64,000 bases of DNA from Stomoxys calcitrans (taxonomy: Eukaryota > Arthropoda > Insecta > Diptera > Muscidae), in NCBI RefSeq assembly GCF_963082655.1, contig NC_081555.1, positions 29,993,266 to 30,057,265 on the forward strand, given 5' to 3'. The notes under the pieces were generated by a model. That model ran no database searches, was not told where the DNA came from, and saw only the letters and a program-made list of their open reading frames with translations. The position numbers and the translations under genes were made by a program. How positions within the stretch are numbered: position 1 is the first letter of the stretch; every line of letters begins with the position of its first letter. Of this stretch, positions 33,378 through 46,150 are shown in pieces.

Positions 33378-34130
33378 CTAGGGTAAGGGGGAGGGTCCGC
33401 CCCTCTTGAGATATCAAAAAATTATATAGCCTATTGGTCCTTCCGGACCATTCCCAATAATCTGTGAAAATTTCAAAGATAGGAAAATTTACAAACCCAC
33501 AAACAAACAAACACAAATTCATTTATATAGATTTCAACCCTACCATATTTTGACATGGCCGTGTATAGATTATTGTCTCAAATTAACATCTTGGCTGTGT
33601 AAAAGGTGCATTTTTTATATGGTTTTGATAAATTTTGGTGGTGGACCGAACTTAATGAGTTTTAACTGGTATTGTTTCCGATTGTGTTGCTGGCTTTGGC
33701 ACAATGGTTAAGTCTAATTCAAGTTCTAAGTCGTAAATCATCTCAGGATTCTTGGCGTAGCACATGCCTTAATTGTTCCATACAAAAAATTGATCAACGG
33801 AATCAAATAGTTCAAAAAGTAAACGCCACAAGAGCCACATTTAACAAGAGCACTATGAATTAGTTCAGAATTTGTAAAAGTTTGAAAAACATATTTTTTT
33901 CAATGCATATAAATTTATTGCTGATATAAAAAAAAATATATATATTTCACAATTGTGGGCATGTTATCATGATAATTTATAAAAGACTTTTTGTAAAAAG
34001 TGTCAAACTTTTTACAAGTTATTATGACTGCATACCTTATGTTATAAAAATAGGAAAAATGTATAAAAAATATAAAAAGTGATTAAATTTAATTATAAAA
34101 CATGATGTTGAAAGGTTCAAAGGTTCTGGT
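33378..34130. other. No gene; 3' flank of the OBP gene
   Basis: AT-rich; a 63-codon frame at 33672-33863 shows no family features. Confidence 0.4.
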
Positions 34131-34136
34131 TCATGT

Positions 34137-34842
34137 TTAATAGACCAGCTTCAATTTATGGGCTTTCATAGCACCGCTAATGCATTTGTTGATTTGGGAT
34201 GCTGCCTCACATGGACGGTCGGTCTTGATCATGTTGTTGCAGTTGACGGCTGCGGCTTCGGCCACAGAAATCACCAAAGCATTGTTGTCAGATATTTTGC
34301 CGGCGAAGCTAGTAATGGCAGGTACAGAAAGTCTGTTGGTGTTCTTATCCATCTACGTATAAGAAATAGACAAAAGAATTGTTATAAAATGTCATTCTCT
34401 TATAATAATTATTTTTTATTTCAATTCTTACCAATTCAGATTTCTCAAGAATGCAGGCCATCAAACATTTTTCCTTCTCTGTTGGATTCTCCTCAAACAT
34501 AAGAGCCTTGTTGGCCATGGCAGAGCTGACACGTAATTTCTTAACACACTCTTGCTTGGATCTGGTCAAAATATCTTGCAGTTCTTTTATAGCTTCGGGT
34601 ACTTGGCGTTTGGATCTGGTGTAGGAGCTGTCATGAATTCCATTGGCCATAGGACTAGCCAAAGGTTTGCGTTGGCCCTTGTAGTTAGTTACACTATTGG
34701 CATAAAGGCTTTTTAACTGAAATACAAAGAAGTAACCCGTTTGCCATATTTATTTTACGTTTTTTTCTCTACTTACGCTTCTGGTGTTGCCCATGCCGAT
34801 GCAAGCCACCACTATAAAGATTGCTATGGTCAAATATTTCAT
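34137..34842 (-). CDS. Odorant-binding protein with extended N-terminus, three exons
   Basis: Second intact PBP/GOBP-family gene. Exons on the minus strand: 34777-34842 (signal peptide MKYLTIAIFIVVACIGMG), 34432-34716 and 34137-34352, all joined in phase 0 by GTAAGT/GTAAGA donors and TTTCAG/CGTAG acceptors, giving 188 residues. Cysteine spacing is C1-X26-C2-X3-C3-X44-C4-X9-C5-X8-C6 (C2-X3-C3 = CLMAC; C5-X8-C6 = CEAASQINKC), which is diagnostic of classic OBPs. It is longer than the usual 120-150 residues because about 35 residues separate the signal peptide from the helical core. That stretch ends in RSKR, a furin-like dibasic site, so the mature protein may start at QVPEAIKEL. A TATA box lies about 95 bases upstream of the ATG. 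No transposon lies inside the gene, unlike its neighbour at 18-29 kb. An ATTAAA near 34086 is a possible polyadenylation signal. Confidence 0.93.
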
Positions 34843-34936
34843 ATTGTCCGTCAGTCCGTTCGTTTGTCAGCTGCTGCAGTTGTTATCAGTTAGTTGAATA
34901 AACTGAGATGTTGTCTTAGCCAACACTCATTCATGG

Positions 34937-34944
34937 TATTTATA
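34937..34944 (-). promoter_or_regulatory. TATA box of the OBP gene
   Basis: TATAAATA on the minus strand, 95 bases upstream of the OBP start codon at 34842. A start site about 30 bases downstream would leave a 5' leader of roughly 65 bases, normal for an insect OBP gene. Confidence 0.6.
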
Positions 34945-35404
34945 TGTGTCAAAACTTTCTCGATTTGCATCTTGCTGATATGACATATGTATCAGCAACA
35001 GAATTTAGACAAACATTTTCAAGGTCATTACAACCTTACCTAAGATCAATGCTAAATAAGGTGAATAAGAATTCAAGAATATGTGACAAAATGAAAATAA
35101 TTAACGCGTACGTCTAGTTTTTGTTGAAAAAGTTTTGTTTTTGTTTTTCAAGTATAAGCATTATCTTTTACTTGAACGAATTGAACGAAGCAAATATAAT
35201 CATGGTGTGTGAATTCCGGAAATTACAATGCTCATAAAAAAATAGTTAAATCAATAAAAGAAAATCGATCATGCTCCAGGCGTGATTTGAAAATTTGATA
35301 TCAAGAAACAGAACGGCCGCAAGATACAATTCAGTTCTTTTTACCATCTTCAGTGGATGGAGCTGTACAAGTGATGGACTGTTGAAGCAGATAAAAATGC
35401 AACA

Positions 35405-35865
35405 CCCTTCTAAAGGCTCTATTGCACGGCATGTAGTTGTCATATGACATACCAAATTTAGCCCATGTTGAGTTGTACATGTCGTGTGATACAAATGAAA
35501 CTAATATATGAAACTCACTTTTGAAAAAAGCCCATGTAATTTTTTCGATTAAAGCGTGCTATATTGCTCCGGACAAAAACATAAACAAATCAGCTGTTTT
35601 TGTTGTCAGTCGAATGAAAGCAATCCCAAATAAAATTGTTGTCACAAATTTATGATTTAATCAGCTTTCTCAATACTTTAACAATTTTTACGCATAAAAA
35701 ATTAGCTTTAGGTTGTCATAGGAAAATAACATGCAGGTGTGATAACAAAAATGATGAATCGTATGTAAATTGACAATTTTGTCAAAAATTTTCAATTACA
35801 TGTGAATACAAAAAGTGGCATGTCATAAAACATCTGCATGCCGTGTAAAAGCGCCTTAATGATGG
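35405..35865. mobile_element. MITE with ~25-base inverted repeats
   Basis: Left end TAAAGGCTCTATTGCACGGC and right end GCCGTGTAAAAGCGCCTTA are imperfect inverted repeats. The interior (TTTTTCGATTAAAGCGTGCT) is related to 60765-61045 and 61965-62270. Non-coding. Confidence 0.55.
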
Positions 35866-36059
35866 TTGAACTGCCTAGAAAAGTTTATGAATATGACTTA
35901 ACTAAGCTTGTTTGTCGATGTCGAAAAAGAAGCCCAGGCGAACGAAAGACAATCCCTTGAATCTTGACTCGTTTACATAGGTTTTTGATAACTATATATT
36001 CGATGAGTTGTTGAGTCTTTTGAAATTGACAAGTCTACTAATTTCGTCTTTCTGTTTGT

Positions 36060-37030
36060 AACTCCTTGAAATATTCGCCTTAGACCCCATAAGGTATATA
36101 TATTCTTGATTGTCACGACATTTTAAGTCGATCTAGCCACGTCCGTCCGTCTGTTTGTCGAAAGCACTCTAACTTTCGAAGGAGTAAAGCTAGCCGCTTG
36201 AAATTTTGCAAAAATACTTCTAATTAGTGTAGGTCGGTTGCGATTGTAAATAAATATCAGTCCATGTTTTGATATGGCAGCTATAAATATAAACCGATCT
36301 TGGATCTTGTATTATTGAGCTACTAAAGGGCGCAATTCCCATCCGATTTAGCTGAAATTTTGCATGAGGTGTTTTGTTATAATTTTTAACAACTGTGCAA
36401 AGTAAGGTTGAAATTAGTCTATATCCTAATATAGCCATATAAACAGATCTGTGGTCTTGAATTCTTGGGCCTCTAAAGGGCGCAATTCTTATCCGATTTG
36501 GATGAAATATTGCACGAAGTGTTTTGTTATGACTCCCAACAACTGTGGCAAACATGGTTCAAATCGGTTTATAACCTGATATAGCTGCCATATAAACCGA
36601 TGTGGGATCTTGACTTTTTGAACCTCTAGAGGACGCAATTATTATCCATATTGGTTAAAATTTTGTACAACGGCTTCTCCAATGAGCTTCAACATACGTG
36701 TCAAATATGGTCTGAATCGGTCTATAGCCAGATACAGCTCTTATATAAACCGATCTCCCTATTTTACTTCTTGAGCCCCTAAAGGGCACAATTCTTACTC
36801 AAATTGGCTGAAAATTTACACAATGACTTCTACTATTGTCCCCAACATTCAATTCAATTATGGTCCGAGTCGGACCATAATTGATATAGATCCAATATTT
36901 AAGAAATTCTCTTCTTTTATCCTTTGTTTGCCTAAAAAAGAGATATCGGTTAAAGAACGCGACAAATGCGATCTATGGTGGAGGGTTTATAAGATTCGCC
37001 CCGGCCGAACTTAGCACGCTTTTACCTGTT
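36060..37030. repeat. Dispersed repeat array
   Basis: Left edge CCCATAAGGTATATATATTC and ACGTCCGTCCGTCTGTTTGT, four units of about 180 bases (GCGCAATTCTTATCCGATTT, TATAGCTGCCATATAAACCG), right edge CCCGGCCGAACTTAGCACGC. Confidence 0.65.
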
Positions 37031-37039
37031 GTTTTTAAA

Positions 37040-37380
37040 TTTTGTCATTGAAGTTTTAGATCTAGAATATTGTCTTAAAAAAATTTATTGAAATTTTGTC
37101 TTTAGAAAAAATTTCATTGAAATTATGTCATTAGAAACAAATTCATTGTTCTTAAAACATTTCTTTTAAATTCGTTTTCAGAAAAAATTTGATATATTGT
37201 CTTTAGGAAAAGTTTGGTTAAAATTTTGTCTTCAGAAACGCTTTATTGAAATTTAGTCTTTAGAAAAAATTTTATGGATATTTTATTTTTAGAGAAAATT
37301 TTATCAAAATATTTACCTTAGAGAAAATTTGATCGAAATTTTGTCATTAGAAAAATTTTTTATTGGTTTTCATCCTTTAA
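37040..37380. repeat. AT-rich minisatellite, ~37-base units
   Basis: About nine degenerate units of TTGAAATTTTGTCTTTAGAA, the reverse-complement style of the array at 47160-48070. Confidence 0.7.
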
Positions 37381-38630
37381 AAAAATCTCATAGAATTTCG
37401 CCCCTTACTCCAATTTTTAGAAACGCCAGAACTCGGAGATGGGTGGTGTGATTTTAGCGAAATTTTGTGTGCTCTCTTATAGAAAGTATCCAAAAAAATA
37501 AGAATTTGGTATGTAAATTTAGGGTGAGGGGCATAGGGGGGTCGACTTGAGATGTGCACGTGAGTCATTTTTCACTGAAACTCTCGCACGCTAACGAGGC
37601 AAAAAAAATATTCACGCACGACTTTTTTTGTCGACTCATGTTCACGCACGCTCACATTAACAAATTATTGCTAAGAGGGCCTTTGCGATTTAAGTTTAAT
37701 GTTAATAAATGAACAGATTATTGCTAAGAGTGCCTTTGCGATTTAGGTTTAATGTTAGTAGCACTAACTCAAAATATGTCAAAACAAAATCTCCACGCTT
37801 AAACTGAATGCCACACAAGTTGGTAGCTCTGCACATTATATTGCATAAGTAGGCTGAAGAGAAGCTAAGAGCTCTTAATTTGAATACTGGCTCAATGGGT
37901 GACTCTTACATTATTTAATTGGCTATGAAATATAGCACAATTATTGGTTCACCGGCCGCATTATGATTTCAAATCGAAACCGAATTTACACATATCGCCG
38001 TATACGTGCTCGCTCATTCATATTTCATTAATTAATGCTTGAACTTGTATATAATCGAATATCGACGTATATGGCAGGTATTATTGAACTTACAGGCAGA
38101 AACAAAAAATTGTGCAGCAAGGTTGGTGCCGATGGGCTACATACATACATACATTTGAAAAACCAACATTATTACAATTTTAAATTCCAACGTACGCATT
38201 ATGAATATTAAGCTAACAAATACATGGGGTGTTTACACTTTCAACTATCACTGAAAACAGATACAAGCAACCCAACGCACATTGAGTAAAATTCTCACGT
38301 ACATAATGCGAGAGAGACAAGAAGAAATGACTAGCAAATAACATAGCATAAACAGACAGACTAGCCATATGAAACATGAACAAAATTGAACTGAAATGAG
38401 GCCCATATGATGGTAATGTCTATGGTTTCCCATCGATGAGTTCAAGAACTTTGAAAATCGACAAGAACGTCTATTCTGCCCCACACACCACATAATGAGC
38501 AACAACATGGGCATCTACATAAATAATATTTGTGTCAATTTCCGAAGTTTTACAGACTGATATTAAAATTCATCATAAGAACTGGCATAAAACCCCCATT
38601 GTATGTGATCAATACAATAGAACTTCCTAT
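37381..38630. other. No gene; upstream region of the YGPP gene
   Basis: Unique sequence with a 50-base duplicated phrase (ATTGCTAAGAGGGCCTTTGC, 37670 and 37720). No coding signal. Confidence 0.4.
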
Positions 38631-38636
38631 ATTTAG

Positions 38637-38644
38637 TATATAAG
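38637..38644 (+). promoter_or_regulatory. TATA box of the YGPP gene
   Basis: TATATAAG about 120 bases before the start codon at 38759; a start site near 38667 is implied. Confidence 0.5.
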
Positions 38645-38758
38645 ACCAGCAAGTTAGTACTTCCTTAGTGCACAAAGCCACAGACTATAGAAGGCAGAAC
38701 ATTCAGAATAAAATTTTCACATTCAACTTGGCTATATTTAATAGGGATCGAAGGGAAA

Positions 38759-39424
38759 ATGACAAAGCTAGTTATAGCATTGATCCTTGCGGCTGTTATA
38801 TGCTGCAGTGCCGCAAAATCATTGCATCAAAAAACCTTCTTCAAAAGAAGAATATTAGCCCGTCAACAGTTGGAACCTACTCCCACCGGTTATCCACCAG
38901 CAGGAGTAACACCTGTTGTGCCTTTTGATCTACCCACGGAAACCCAAGAACCTGACACTGTGTATGGACCACCCGAAGCAGAGCCAGATGTAATTAACGG
39001 ACCACCTGAGCAACCAGATAGTGTTTATGGTCCACCAACTGTAGCTACAGAAGAAGTTCAGCCTGATATTGTTTATGAGCCACCCATACAAGCAGCAAAT
39101 GATCCACAACCCGATACTGTATACGGTTCTCCAGACAACGAAGCTCCACAACCAGACATCGATAACGCTACAGAATTTCCCGAAGAAGAAGAAGAAGTAG
39201 AACAAGAGCCCGAAGATGTTGATGATGCCGAAGAAGAGGTATTACTAAATGACGATGGTACCGTCATTGCCATTTCAACTACTTTTGATAAGAGTAATGT
39301 TGATGCAAAGCCAGCCCGCTTAGTATACCAACGTTTTCCACAAAGACGGCAACCCCCCACTTCAGTGCCAGCCCGTCTAAGACTAGCCAGGATACGCCAA
39401 CCAACAACATTGTATACACCATGA
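38759..39424 (+). CDS. Secreted proline-rich YGPP protein, Vajk-like/DUF4794
   Basis: Single-exon 221-residue secreted protein. Residues 1-19 form a clear signal peptide (MTKLVIALILAAVICCSAA). A conserved block YPPAGVTP..PFDLPTE follows, then six or so degenerate units ending in VYGPP, INGPP or VYEPP (residues 60-130). Next comes a strongly acidic stretch of Glu/Asp (about 135-165) and a basic Arg/Pro-rich C-terminus ending LYTP. This plan matches fly Vajk-type (DUF4794) proteins, which are described as cuticular or extracellular; the assignment rests on motif resemblance. A TATA box lies about 120 bases upstream. The paralogue at 46237 shares the YPP(A/S)G and YGPP modules in the same orientation. 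Confidence 0.88.
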   Translation: MTKLVIALILAAVICCSAAKSLHQKTFFKRRILARQQLEPTPTGYPPAGVTPVVPFDLPTETQEPDTVYGPPEAEPDVINGPPEQPDSVYGPPTVATEEVQPDIVYEPPIQAANDPQPDTVYGSPDNEAPQPDIDNATEFPEEEEEVEQEPEDVDDAEEEVLLNDDGTVIAISTTFDKSNVDAKPARLVYQRFPQRRQPPTSVPARLRLARIRQPTTLYTP

Positions 39425-39890
39425 ATTACCAAAGATTTTAGCAAAGTTTTACATAACAATGTCATATATGTATGTTTTTAAATAGAAATCAGAATGTTTA
39501 ATTATGGTTAAATTAAGGCCCAATACTGAGCATATCAAACTTAAGGATTTTTAGTAATGAGATTAAAACAGAACATATACTTTACAAATTATGATTTAAA
39601 CAAGCCAATCTACTTCATCTTGATAGTTGATCTGTAAACTTGATAGTTTAGACGGAGTAAGACCAAGGCGTATTTAATAAGATGGCCGCATCGGCGAATT
39701 GCTACAACAAAGCATCTTTTTTGGGAACTTGATATGTCAAAATTTGTAAAAAGGGCGAAGAAAATTCAATTCGCCGTGACATTTAAAATTTTCGACAAAT
39801 TTGCCTCGACCAATCAGAGCAAGAAGAAAGAAGTTTATTAATTTTTTAGCGTCAAGCAAGAAAACACATTTAAAAATGTTCCAAATTCCA
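39425..39890. other. 3' flank of the YGPP gene, nothing recognised
   Basis: No supported feature; the 64-codon minus frame at 39737-39931 has no family resemblance. Confidence 0.35.
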
Positions 39891-40250
39891 ATTAGCTCCA
39901 GAGGCTTTAACCACAAAACTAGCTGGAACATTGAGATCCGATCTGTGTTTTAGTGAGAGACCGGGCGGCACCACCTCTTGTTTAAATACTGATTGCCTAT
40001 GATGCTCGATACAACAAGGCGAGTCATTGGCGCCTTTAAATAACCAATGGTCATCAAGTTCCCGCGGCGATCGCTCGTATAGACCGGAACGAGTTAGCTC
40101 GCATAGAAGAGCTTGACGAGGATCGACACAAGGAGGGACTGTGTACCCCTTTGTAGTGATTGTCGTATTTTCAGGTCATTCGAAAAGGACAGTTAAAGTT
40201 TGTTGTGAACAAGGATAACGTTGTCATCATGGTGTGTGGGCGTTCAGAGT
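39890..40250. repeat. Transposon debris shared with 58850-59070
   Basis: AGCTGGAACATTGA.GNCCGATCTGTG and CGGCGATCG phrases recur near 58850, so this is a repeat fragment, probably LINE 5' sequence. Confidence 0.45.
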
Positions 40251-40269
40251 GTATATATTTAAGTGGCAG

Positions 40270-43200
40270 TCTCACTTAGACGTTTTCGTCGCTTGTGATA
40301 CCACAGGAACAGCAGAAGAAAGATGTCTTTTAGTTCCCACCGTTGAACCATCCAGATCGCTTTAAAAAGCCCAACAACTTGCGAATGTTCACATCCACAA
40401 AATCAGACAAGAAATGAAACACTAAATCTTCACTCACAGCTTCAGCAAAATTCGATACTGGCAACCTACAGTCTATCAGCATGCTTAACGAACAAACAGT
40501 GTCCTGCAGTGACGGACACTATGACTGCGACGCCTGTTCTAGCCAGCGACAGCAAAGTGGTAGACCTCTTCAAATCTAGACTAGGCCACATAGTTTTGGA
40601 GTGCTCACAGCCCGCTCTTTGTGACCATCTATCATTCGGTCGCTGGCCTTCGGTGCTGGTCTTGAAAACTTAGCTTACATGTCGCTAGAGGCATACCAAC
40701 CGATTCCAGTTTCCCCGGCGCCCAAAACAGGTGAATTTTGAACTGTTCAGCCATCTCGTTAAGAGATTTGCGACAGTCGAAGGCGGTTTTTGTGTTCAGA
40801 AATACGTTCTCCAGGGATTTAATAGCTTCCTGGCTATCTGAGCAGATATCTATGCTAATCGTCGTTATGACATTATATCTAAGCGATTCCACCACTTCCT
40901 TAATTGGTTTCCACTTCCTTAATTGGTCGGGTAATCTTTTAGAGTAGACCCCATAGCCAACCTGGTCGTCTAGTTTGAAACGGTCCATACAGAAGTCTTT
41001 GTAACTTCTATTACCAGGGATATCGTAGTTCCAATCGGTTCTATCAGGAATAGTGGTACAGTAGTTTTTGTTAAAAAGCGGCTCAGGCAAGCTGCGATCC
41101 TGCCTGGAAAATCGGACATTGTATCAAGGATAACACAGTGTCCGTAGCCGCCACATAACCAAAGAGAAAGCTCCCTTAGCCTCACGGCAGTGGTCGCAGC
41201 AATTTTTCCTGCCTGGAGAATCGGACATTGTATCAAGGATAACACAGTGTCCGTAGCTGCCACATAACCAAAGAGAAAGCTCCCTTAGCCTCACGGCAGT
41301 GGTCGCACCAATTTTTCGAGCCACAAAGTCCGGTCTAAACCCCCAACTTTTGCCAATGGCTCTCTTGCAGGCGTATAGGGCAAGCGTTGTCTTTCTTGCT
41401 CTTTCCGAAATGTTGGATTTGAAGTTAAATTTCATGTCCAACATTTTGCGCTATCTGTAAAAAGAACATTCTCTCCTCCCAAGGAGACAGGTGCCACTTG
41501 TAGGTAACTTGTATCTCCTGATAAAAGAACTACTTTCGGCAGCCCACTTCGCTGTTGCACGTACAGCTTCCTGAAGTATATCTCTAAGAATGCTGGGAAA
41601 CTTTCCCCTAACCGCAATTGTCACGTCAACAGCATACGCTACCACTTTTACACCCTTTTCTTCCGGAGGCAATAATAAATTGTTAATGGCTATATTCCAA
41701 AGCAGAGGAGACAGTACATCTCCATGAGGTATTCTTCTGCTGACCTATCTTTTTAGATCCACAGATCCCAAGCCTGCCGTAATACATCTTTTAGTAAGTT
41801 ATTAGTAAACTTTCTTACGGTAGAGTTGAAACTCCAACTATTTCATGATTGACGTCGGTTTTACATTATTGAAAGCACCTTCAATAAGAAAAAATCCTAC
41901 CAGTGTATATTCCTTAACAGCAAGGGAACCCTCTATGTAGTCGACTATGTCGTGAAAGGCTGTTTCAGTGGAAATGCCTTTACTATATGCATGCTGCTGC
42001 CGAGACAGGCGATCTCCAGGGATATTTGCCAAAAGTTATGTTTCTATCAACCTCTCAAGAGTCTTCAGCATAAAGGATAACAGACCAATAGGATGAAAAT
42101 CTTTCGCCTTCGTGTGGTAGGGGTTTCCTGCTTTCGGAATGAGAATGACCTTCGTGTCCATCCATCCCAAAGGTATATATGACATGCTGATACAAGCAGA
42201 GTGTATCTCCCTTAACCAATGAACCAGTCTATCAGACAGAGCTTATAATAGTACATCATCAGGACCTGGCGACTTAAAGAAGTCAAACCTTCTTATCGCC
42301 CAAATGATTTTCGGCTCAGACACAATTTTCCTGATAACCTCCGACGAATGCATACCAGTGACAACCTCTTCTGGCGCCACGTTGTCCGTCGGAGAATTTC
42401 CCGTGAAATGTTTATCAACGAGTAGTTCTAGTGTTTCCTCACTAGACATTGTCCATACATTCTCTGACTTCTGAATATACCCCACCGTAATAGATCTAGA
42501 GGATAGAATCTTCCTTATCCTAGAGGCCTCAGATGTATCCTCCATGGAACTGGAGTATTCCACCCAGGATTCGTTCTGAGCCTTTCTCAGCTCGCCCTTA
42601 TATTTTCTTAGCTCAGTCTTATAGATGTCCCAATCGTGTGGTGCTCTTGTGGCTTTCGCCCTGTTGAAGAGTTTTTTGCAGTCCTTCCTTAGACCAACCA
42701 GCTCTGGGGTCCACCATGTCGGTCACTGTTTGCCCCTTGGCTTGGCACTAGGACATGCTGACATAAGCGAGTCATTCAGGTCCTTCGTGATCTGCTTGAC
42801 CATTATGTCTATATTCTCCCCCATTTCCACTTCCTTTTCTGCTTTAGAAGGCATAGACGTGCAGAATTTATGCAGAAATGTATCCCAATCCGCCTTTCTT
42901 CTGTTTAGCCGAGGGACCACTTCTGCAGTATTTGCTCCAAGGCTGAAACTAATGTAGCGATGATCATCGAAGATGTGGTCATCCAACACTTCCCAGTCGC
43001 ACATTGTTGCTCTTATATCTTCCGATACAAAGATAATATCTAATACCTCCTGCCTGTTCCTGGTAATAAAGGTCGATTTATCCCCCTTATTATAAATCTC
43101 CAGATTGCAACTTATAATATATTCGGATAAGAACCACGTCAAATCCCCCTGCCTTCAGGAGGACCTTTAGTGCCGGCGAAGCGGCCTTACAATGGTGGAG

Positions 43201-43520
43201 ATTTATCTGCAGAAACCGGACCATAGTCAGGATTCAGAACACCCACCACTCGTCTTCTGATTTGGCCAGGACACTCGCGGTGTGGACGATTCCTCCTTAG
43301 ATGCTTCACTAGCTGTTGCTGCCAAGGTTCTTTTTGAGTTCCGTGCTTCCCCGCTGACGCACACTTAAAGCCCAGTCCAACTGGATGACCCACCCACACA
43401 GGGCTTGTCGGGTCCCGCTTCGATGCCTTCCCCTCCTGTCTCGATCGTGGCAGGGGGATTTTCTGTATCTCTCTCTCCAGTCAGTTGCCATCAAGTTCGG
43501 GAGCTTTTTTTTCTAACGAT
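40270..43520 (-). mobile_element. LINE-A, longest copy (endonuclease to RNase H), decayed
   Basis: Minus-strand LOA/R1-type LINE of about 3.2 kb. Endonuclease C-terminus at 43142-42723 (QEVLDIIFVSEDIRATMCDW). Linker and fingers with SGDD-like SPGPDDVLL (42243-42563). Reverse transcriptase with RLSRQQHAYSKGISTETAF (41838-42032) and a damaged catalytic box YAVD in place of YADD (41640). RNase H at 40632-41090 (GNRSYKDFCMD, catalytic YTDG lost). The 3' landmark GTGATACCACAGGAACAGC lies at 40297. Multiple frameshifts make it inactive. Confidence 0.8.
41099..41317. repeat. 109-base tandem duplication inside LINE-A
   Basis: Two units (41099-41207 and 41208-41316) starting CCTGCCTGG(A/G)(A/G)AATCGG, differing at only a few positions, so younger than the host LINE copy. 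Confidence 0.85.
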
Positions 43521-43529
43521 CGCTCACTT

Positions 43530-45185
43530 GTTGCTACGCATCGTGTCCTCCGCGCTCGCTTTGAATTTCCTCCTCACAGACTCGTTCCCTCCTGCAGAGA
43601 CAAAGAAGGAAATCTGGCACAGATAGCATGCTGAGGATATGGAAAGAACATTTTACCCAACAGCTAGTATCCAACGTTGGCGGGGAAGAGGATACCGCGG
43701 AACCAATCCCTGATGATGGTATAGAATGTTTACATACTAGTCAGAATGAGGTCCAAGTACCAGTGATCCGAAGGAAAAACAACAAGGCAGCAGGAGACGA
43801 CGGGTTAACCGCTGAAATATTTAAGACCGGGTGTGACACGCTGATAAGGCATATGCATCAGCTTGTCTGCGCAATCTTGCCAGAAGAACGCATACCCGAT
43901 GATTGGAACCTTTGAATACTATGTCCCGTACACAAGAAAGGAGACAAGACGGAATGTGCCAACAATAGAGGAATAAGTCTTCTCCCCATCGCATGCAAGA
44001 TACTCTCGAGCGTACTGTGAAAAAAAATAAAATCTAAGGCCAGTGAGATAATTGGGCCCTATCAATGCGGCTTTTGACCTGGTAAATCCATCCTAGACCA
44101 GATATTCACACTGCGTCGAATCCTGGAAAAATCCGAGAAGGACAAATCAACACCTGCCATCTCTTTGTTGACTGCAAAGCCGCTTTCGATACCCCTTTAC
44201 GTTCAAAGGTATTTCAAGCCATCTCTGTAGGATGACAATTGCTGATACGCGTTCGGCAGTAAGACTAGGATAGAATCTCTCGGAATCGTTTAATACCAAA
44301 CGGGGTTTCAGACAAGGAGACAGCCTATCGTGTGATCTCTTTAATATCCTGCTAGAGAAGATTATACGAGATGCAGATGTGAATAGTTATGGCACACTAA
44401 TCACAAGAGAACACATGCTCCTCGCCTATGCCGACGACATCGACATCATAGGTCGGTCACCAGTTGTAGTAACTGCAGCCTTTGAAAGAATCGAAAGAGA
44501 GTCAGTGAAAATGGGTCTGGCAGTCAATGGAGATAAGACGAAATGGATGGTTTCAACTCCCAAAACGCCTTGTACAACAGAGCAGATAAAGTGAAATTTG
44601 GGAACCACAACTTTGAGATAGTCAGCAACTTTATCTTCCTCGGCACCGCCGTAACCGAAACGTGTGACACCAGTTTTGAGATAAAGCGAAGAATAATACT
44701 GACAAACAGATGCTGCTAAACTCCATTAAGTAAGCAGTTTGTTTCTAAACCCGTGTTATCATATGGTTCTGAGGCATGGGTGCTTGTGAAAGCAGATGAG
44801 GCAGTGCTTCGAGTATTTGAGAGAAAGATTCTTCATAAAATATATGGACCTGTTTGCATTAATGGAGAATATAGGCGACGTATGAACCACGAGCTGTATG
44901 ACGACGATAGCATAGTTACACGTATCAAAATACAACAGCTGAATTGGCTAGGTCAAGTTTTCAGAATCGATGAAGAAGCTCCAGCAAAGAAGTCCTTTGA
45001 AAGCAAACACTGTGGTACACGCAAACCGGGATGACCAAAAGCCCAATGGAAAGATCAAGTGGTGGAAGACACCTCGAAACTTGGTGTCAAAGTTTATAAT
45101 ATGAGCGCAGAAGATCGAGGAGCTTGGAACGCTATTCTACGTTCGGCTGGTGGAACAAAAGTTCTGTAAATGTAAGTAAAGTAAA
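43530..45185 (+). mobile_element. LINE-C copy, 5'-truncated
   Basis: Plus-strand copy matching 12648-14320: MLRIWKEHFTQQLVSNVGGE, then NNKAAGDDGLTAE, a frameshifted reverse transcriptase, LLAYADDIDIIGRSP at 44420, and YGSEAWVLVKADEAVL..FERK at 44760. It ends GCTGGTGGAACAAAAGTTCT. Several stops; inactive. Confidence 0.82.
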
Positions 45186-46150
45186 TCTTCCAAGTTTGGA
45201 TTCAGGATCTGAGGAAATCCTTGGTATCCAAGCGTACGTCATTCATCGAAAAGGAATATCTTCCTTCTTGACCAAATCCAGAACCGAGCCTGGCCAGATC
45301 TTACCAATGTTTTTTAGGGCGCAACGATACATTTCAATTGATCGTTGATCCCCGAAGGCAATCTGTGTCGGGCCCGATACCAGCCTGCATCTTGAGGTGT
45401 CAAAGTTCATTTCATAAAGGTTTCAATAAACTTTATCGTTCCCTGCAATGTAGGGAGGCAAAAACTTAATTTGGTTCTATCCTGGCGTACCACTTAAAAC
45501 AGCAAATATTTTGACTTTACACCATAAAGCACCAAAAGGTACCGTTATACAGAACATAGAGTAAATTTTTGTTGTTGGTAGCAGTTATTTGCATCCCTTT
45601 CACAAATGTTATAATATAAAATCAAAGTACTCCTCCCCCATCTTTAGATACGATGCTTCCAATTTCCAATATTTCAGTGGTTCTATCCTAGTAAACCGCA
45701 GTGTATATGCGTTTGTTAACTGCAAAATCCAATAGAACCTTATTCTGACTAGAGCAACTCTAAAACGCACAAACCTTGGTCTAAAATAATGTGTCAGCTG
45801 TCGTTTACTTAGAATCATGTCCCCTTACAGCCTTGACAAGAATCCACAAGATACATAACCATTCCCCAAAAAAAATTGGCTACCACGTACCTAGTAATAA
45901 ACAATAAAAAAAGTCTTTGCCAACTATTATTGTGGGTAAGCAACAAATCACTCATTGGAAATTCTTAAAAATTTGAAATCAAAATAAAATAATATGAAAA
46001 TGGCTGGTTGACCAAAAATCGTTGTGACTAACGCCATGGACAATGAAGGTTAGATCGTCACTGTGGAAGTGCGTTGAATGCATAATTAAATATTTACTAT
46101 TTAATGCGCCGCCAATAAACAAATTGAACAGTTTACACCAAACATTGCAA
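45186..46150. other. Upstream flank of the second YGPP gene, nothing recognised
   Basis: Unique AT-rich sequence; a weak TATA-like TACTTAAAAG near 46161 is the only promoter candidate. Confidence 0.35.

Noticed and set aside
34158..34502. 114-codon plus-strand frame
   Set aside because: Antisense shadow of OBP exons 2 and 3.
44379..44594. YADD-containing frame as an active reverse transcriptase
   Set aside because: Only a short piece between stops of a truncated LINE-C copy.
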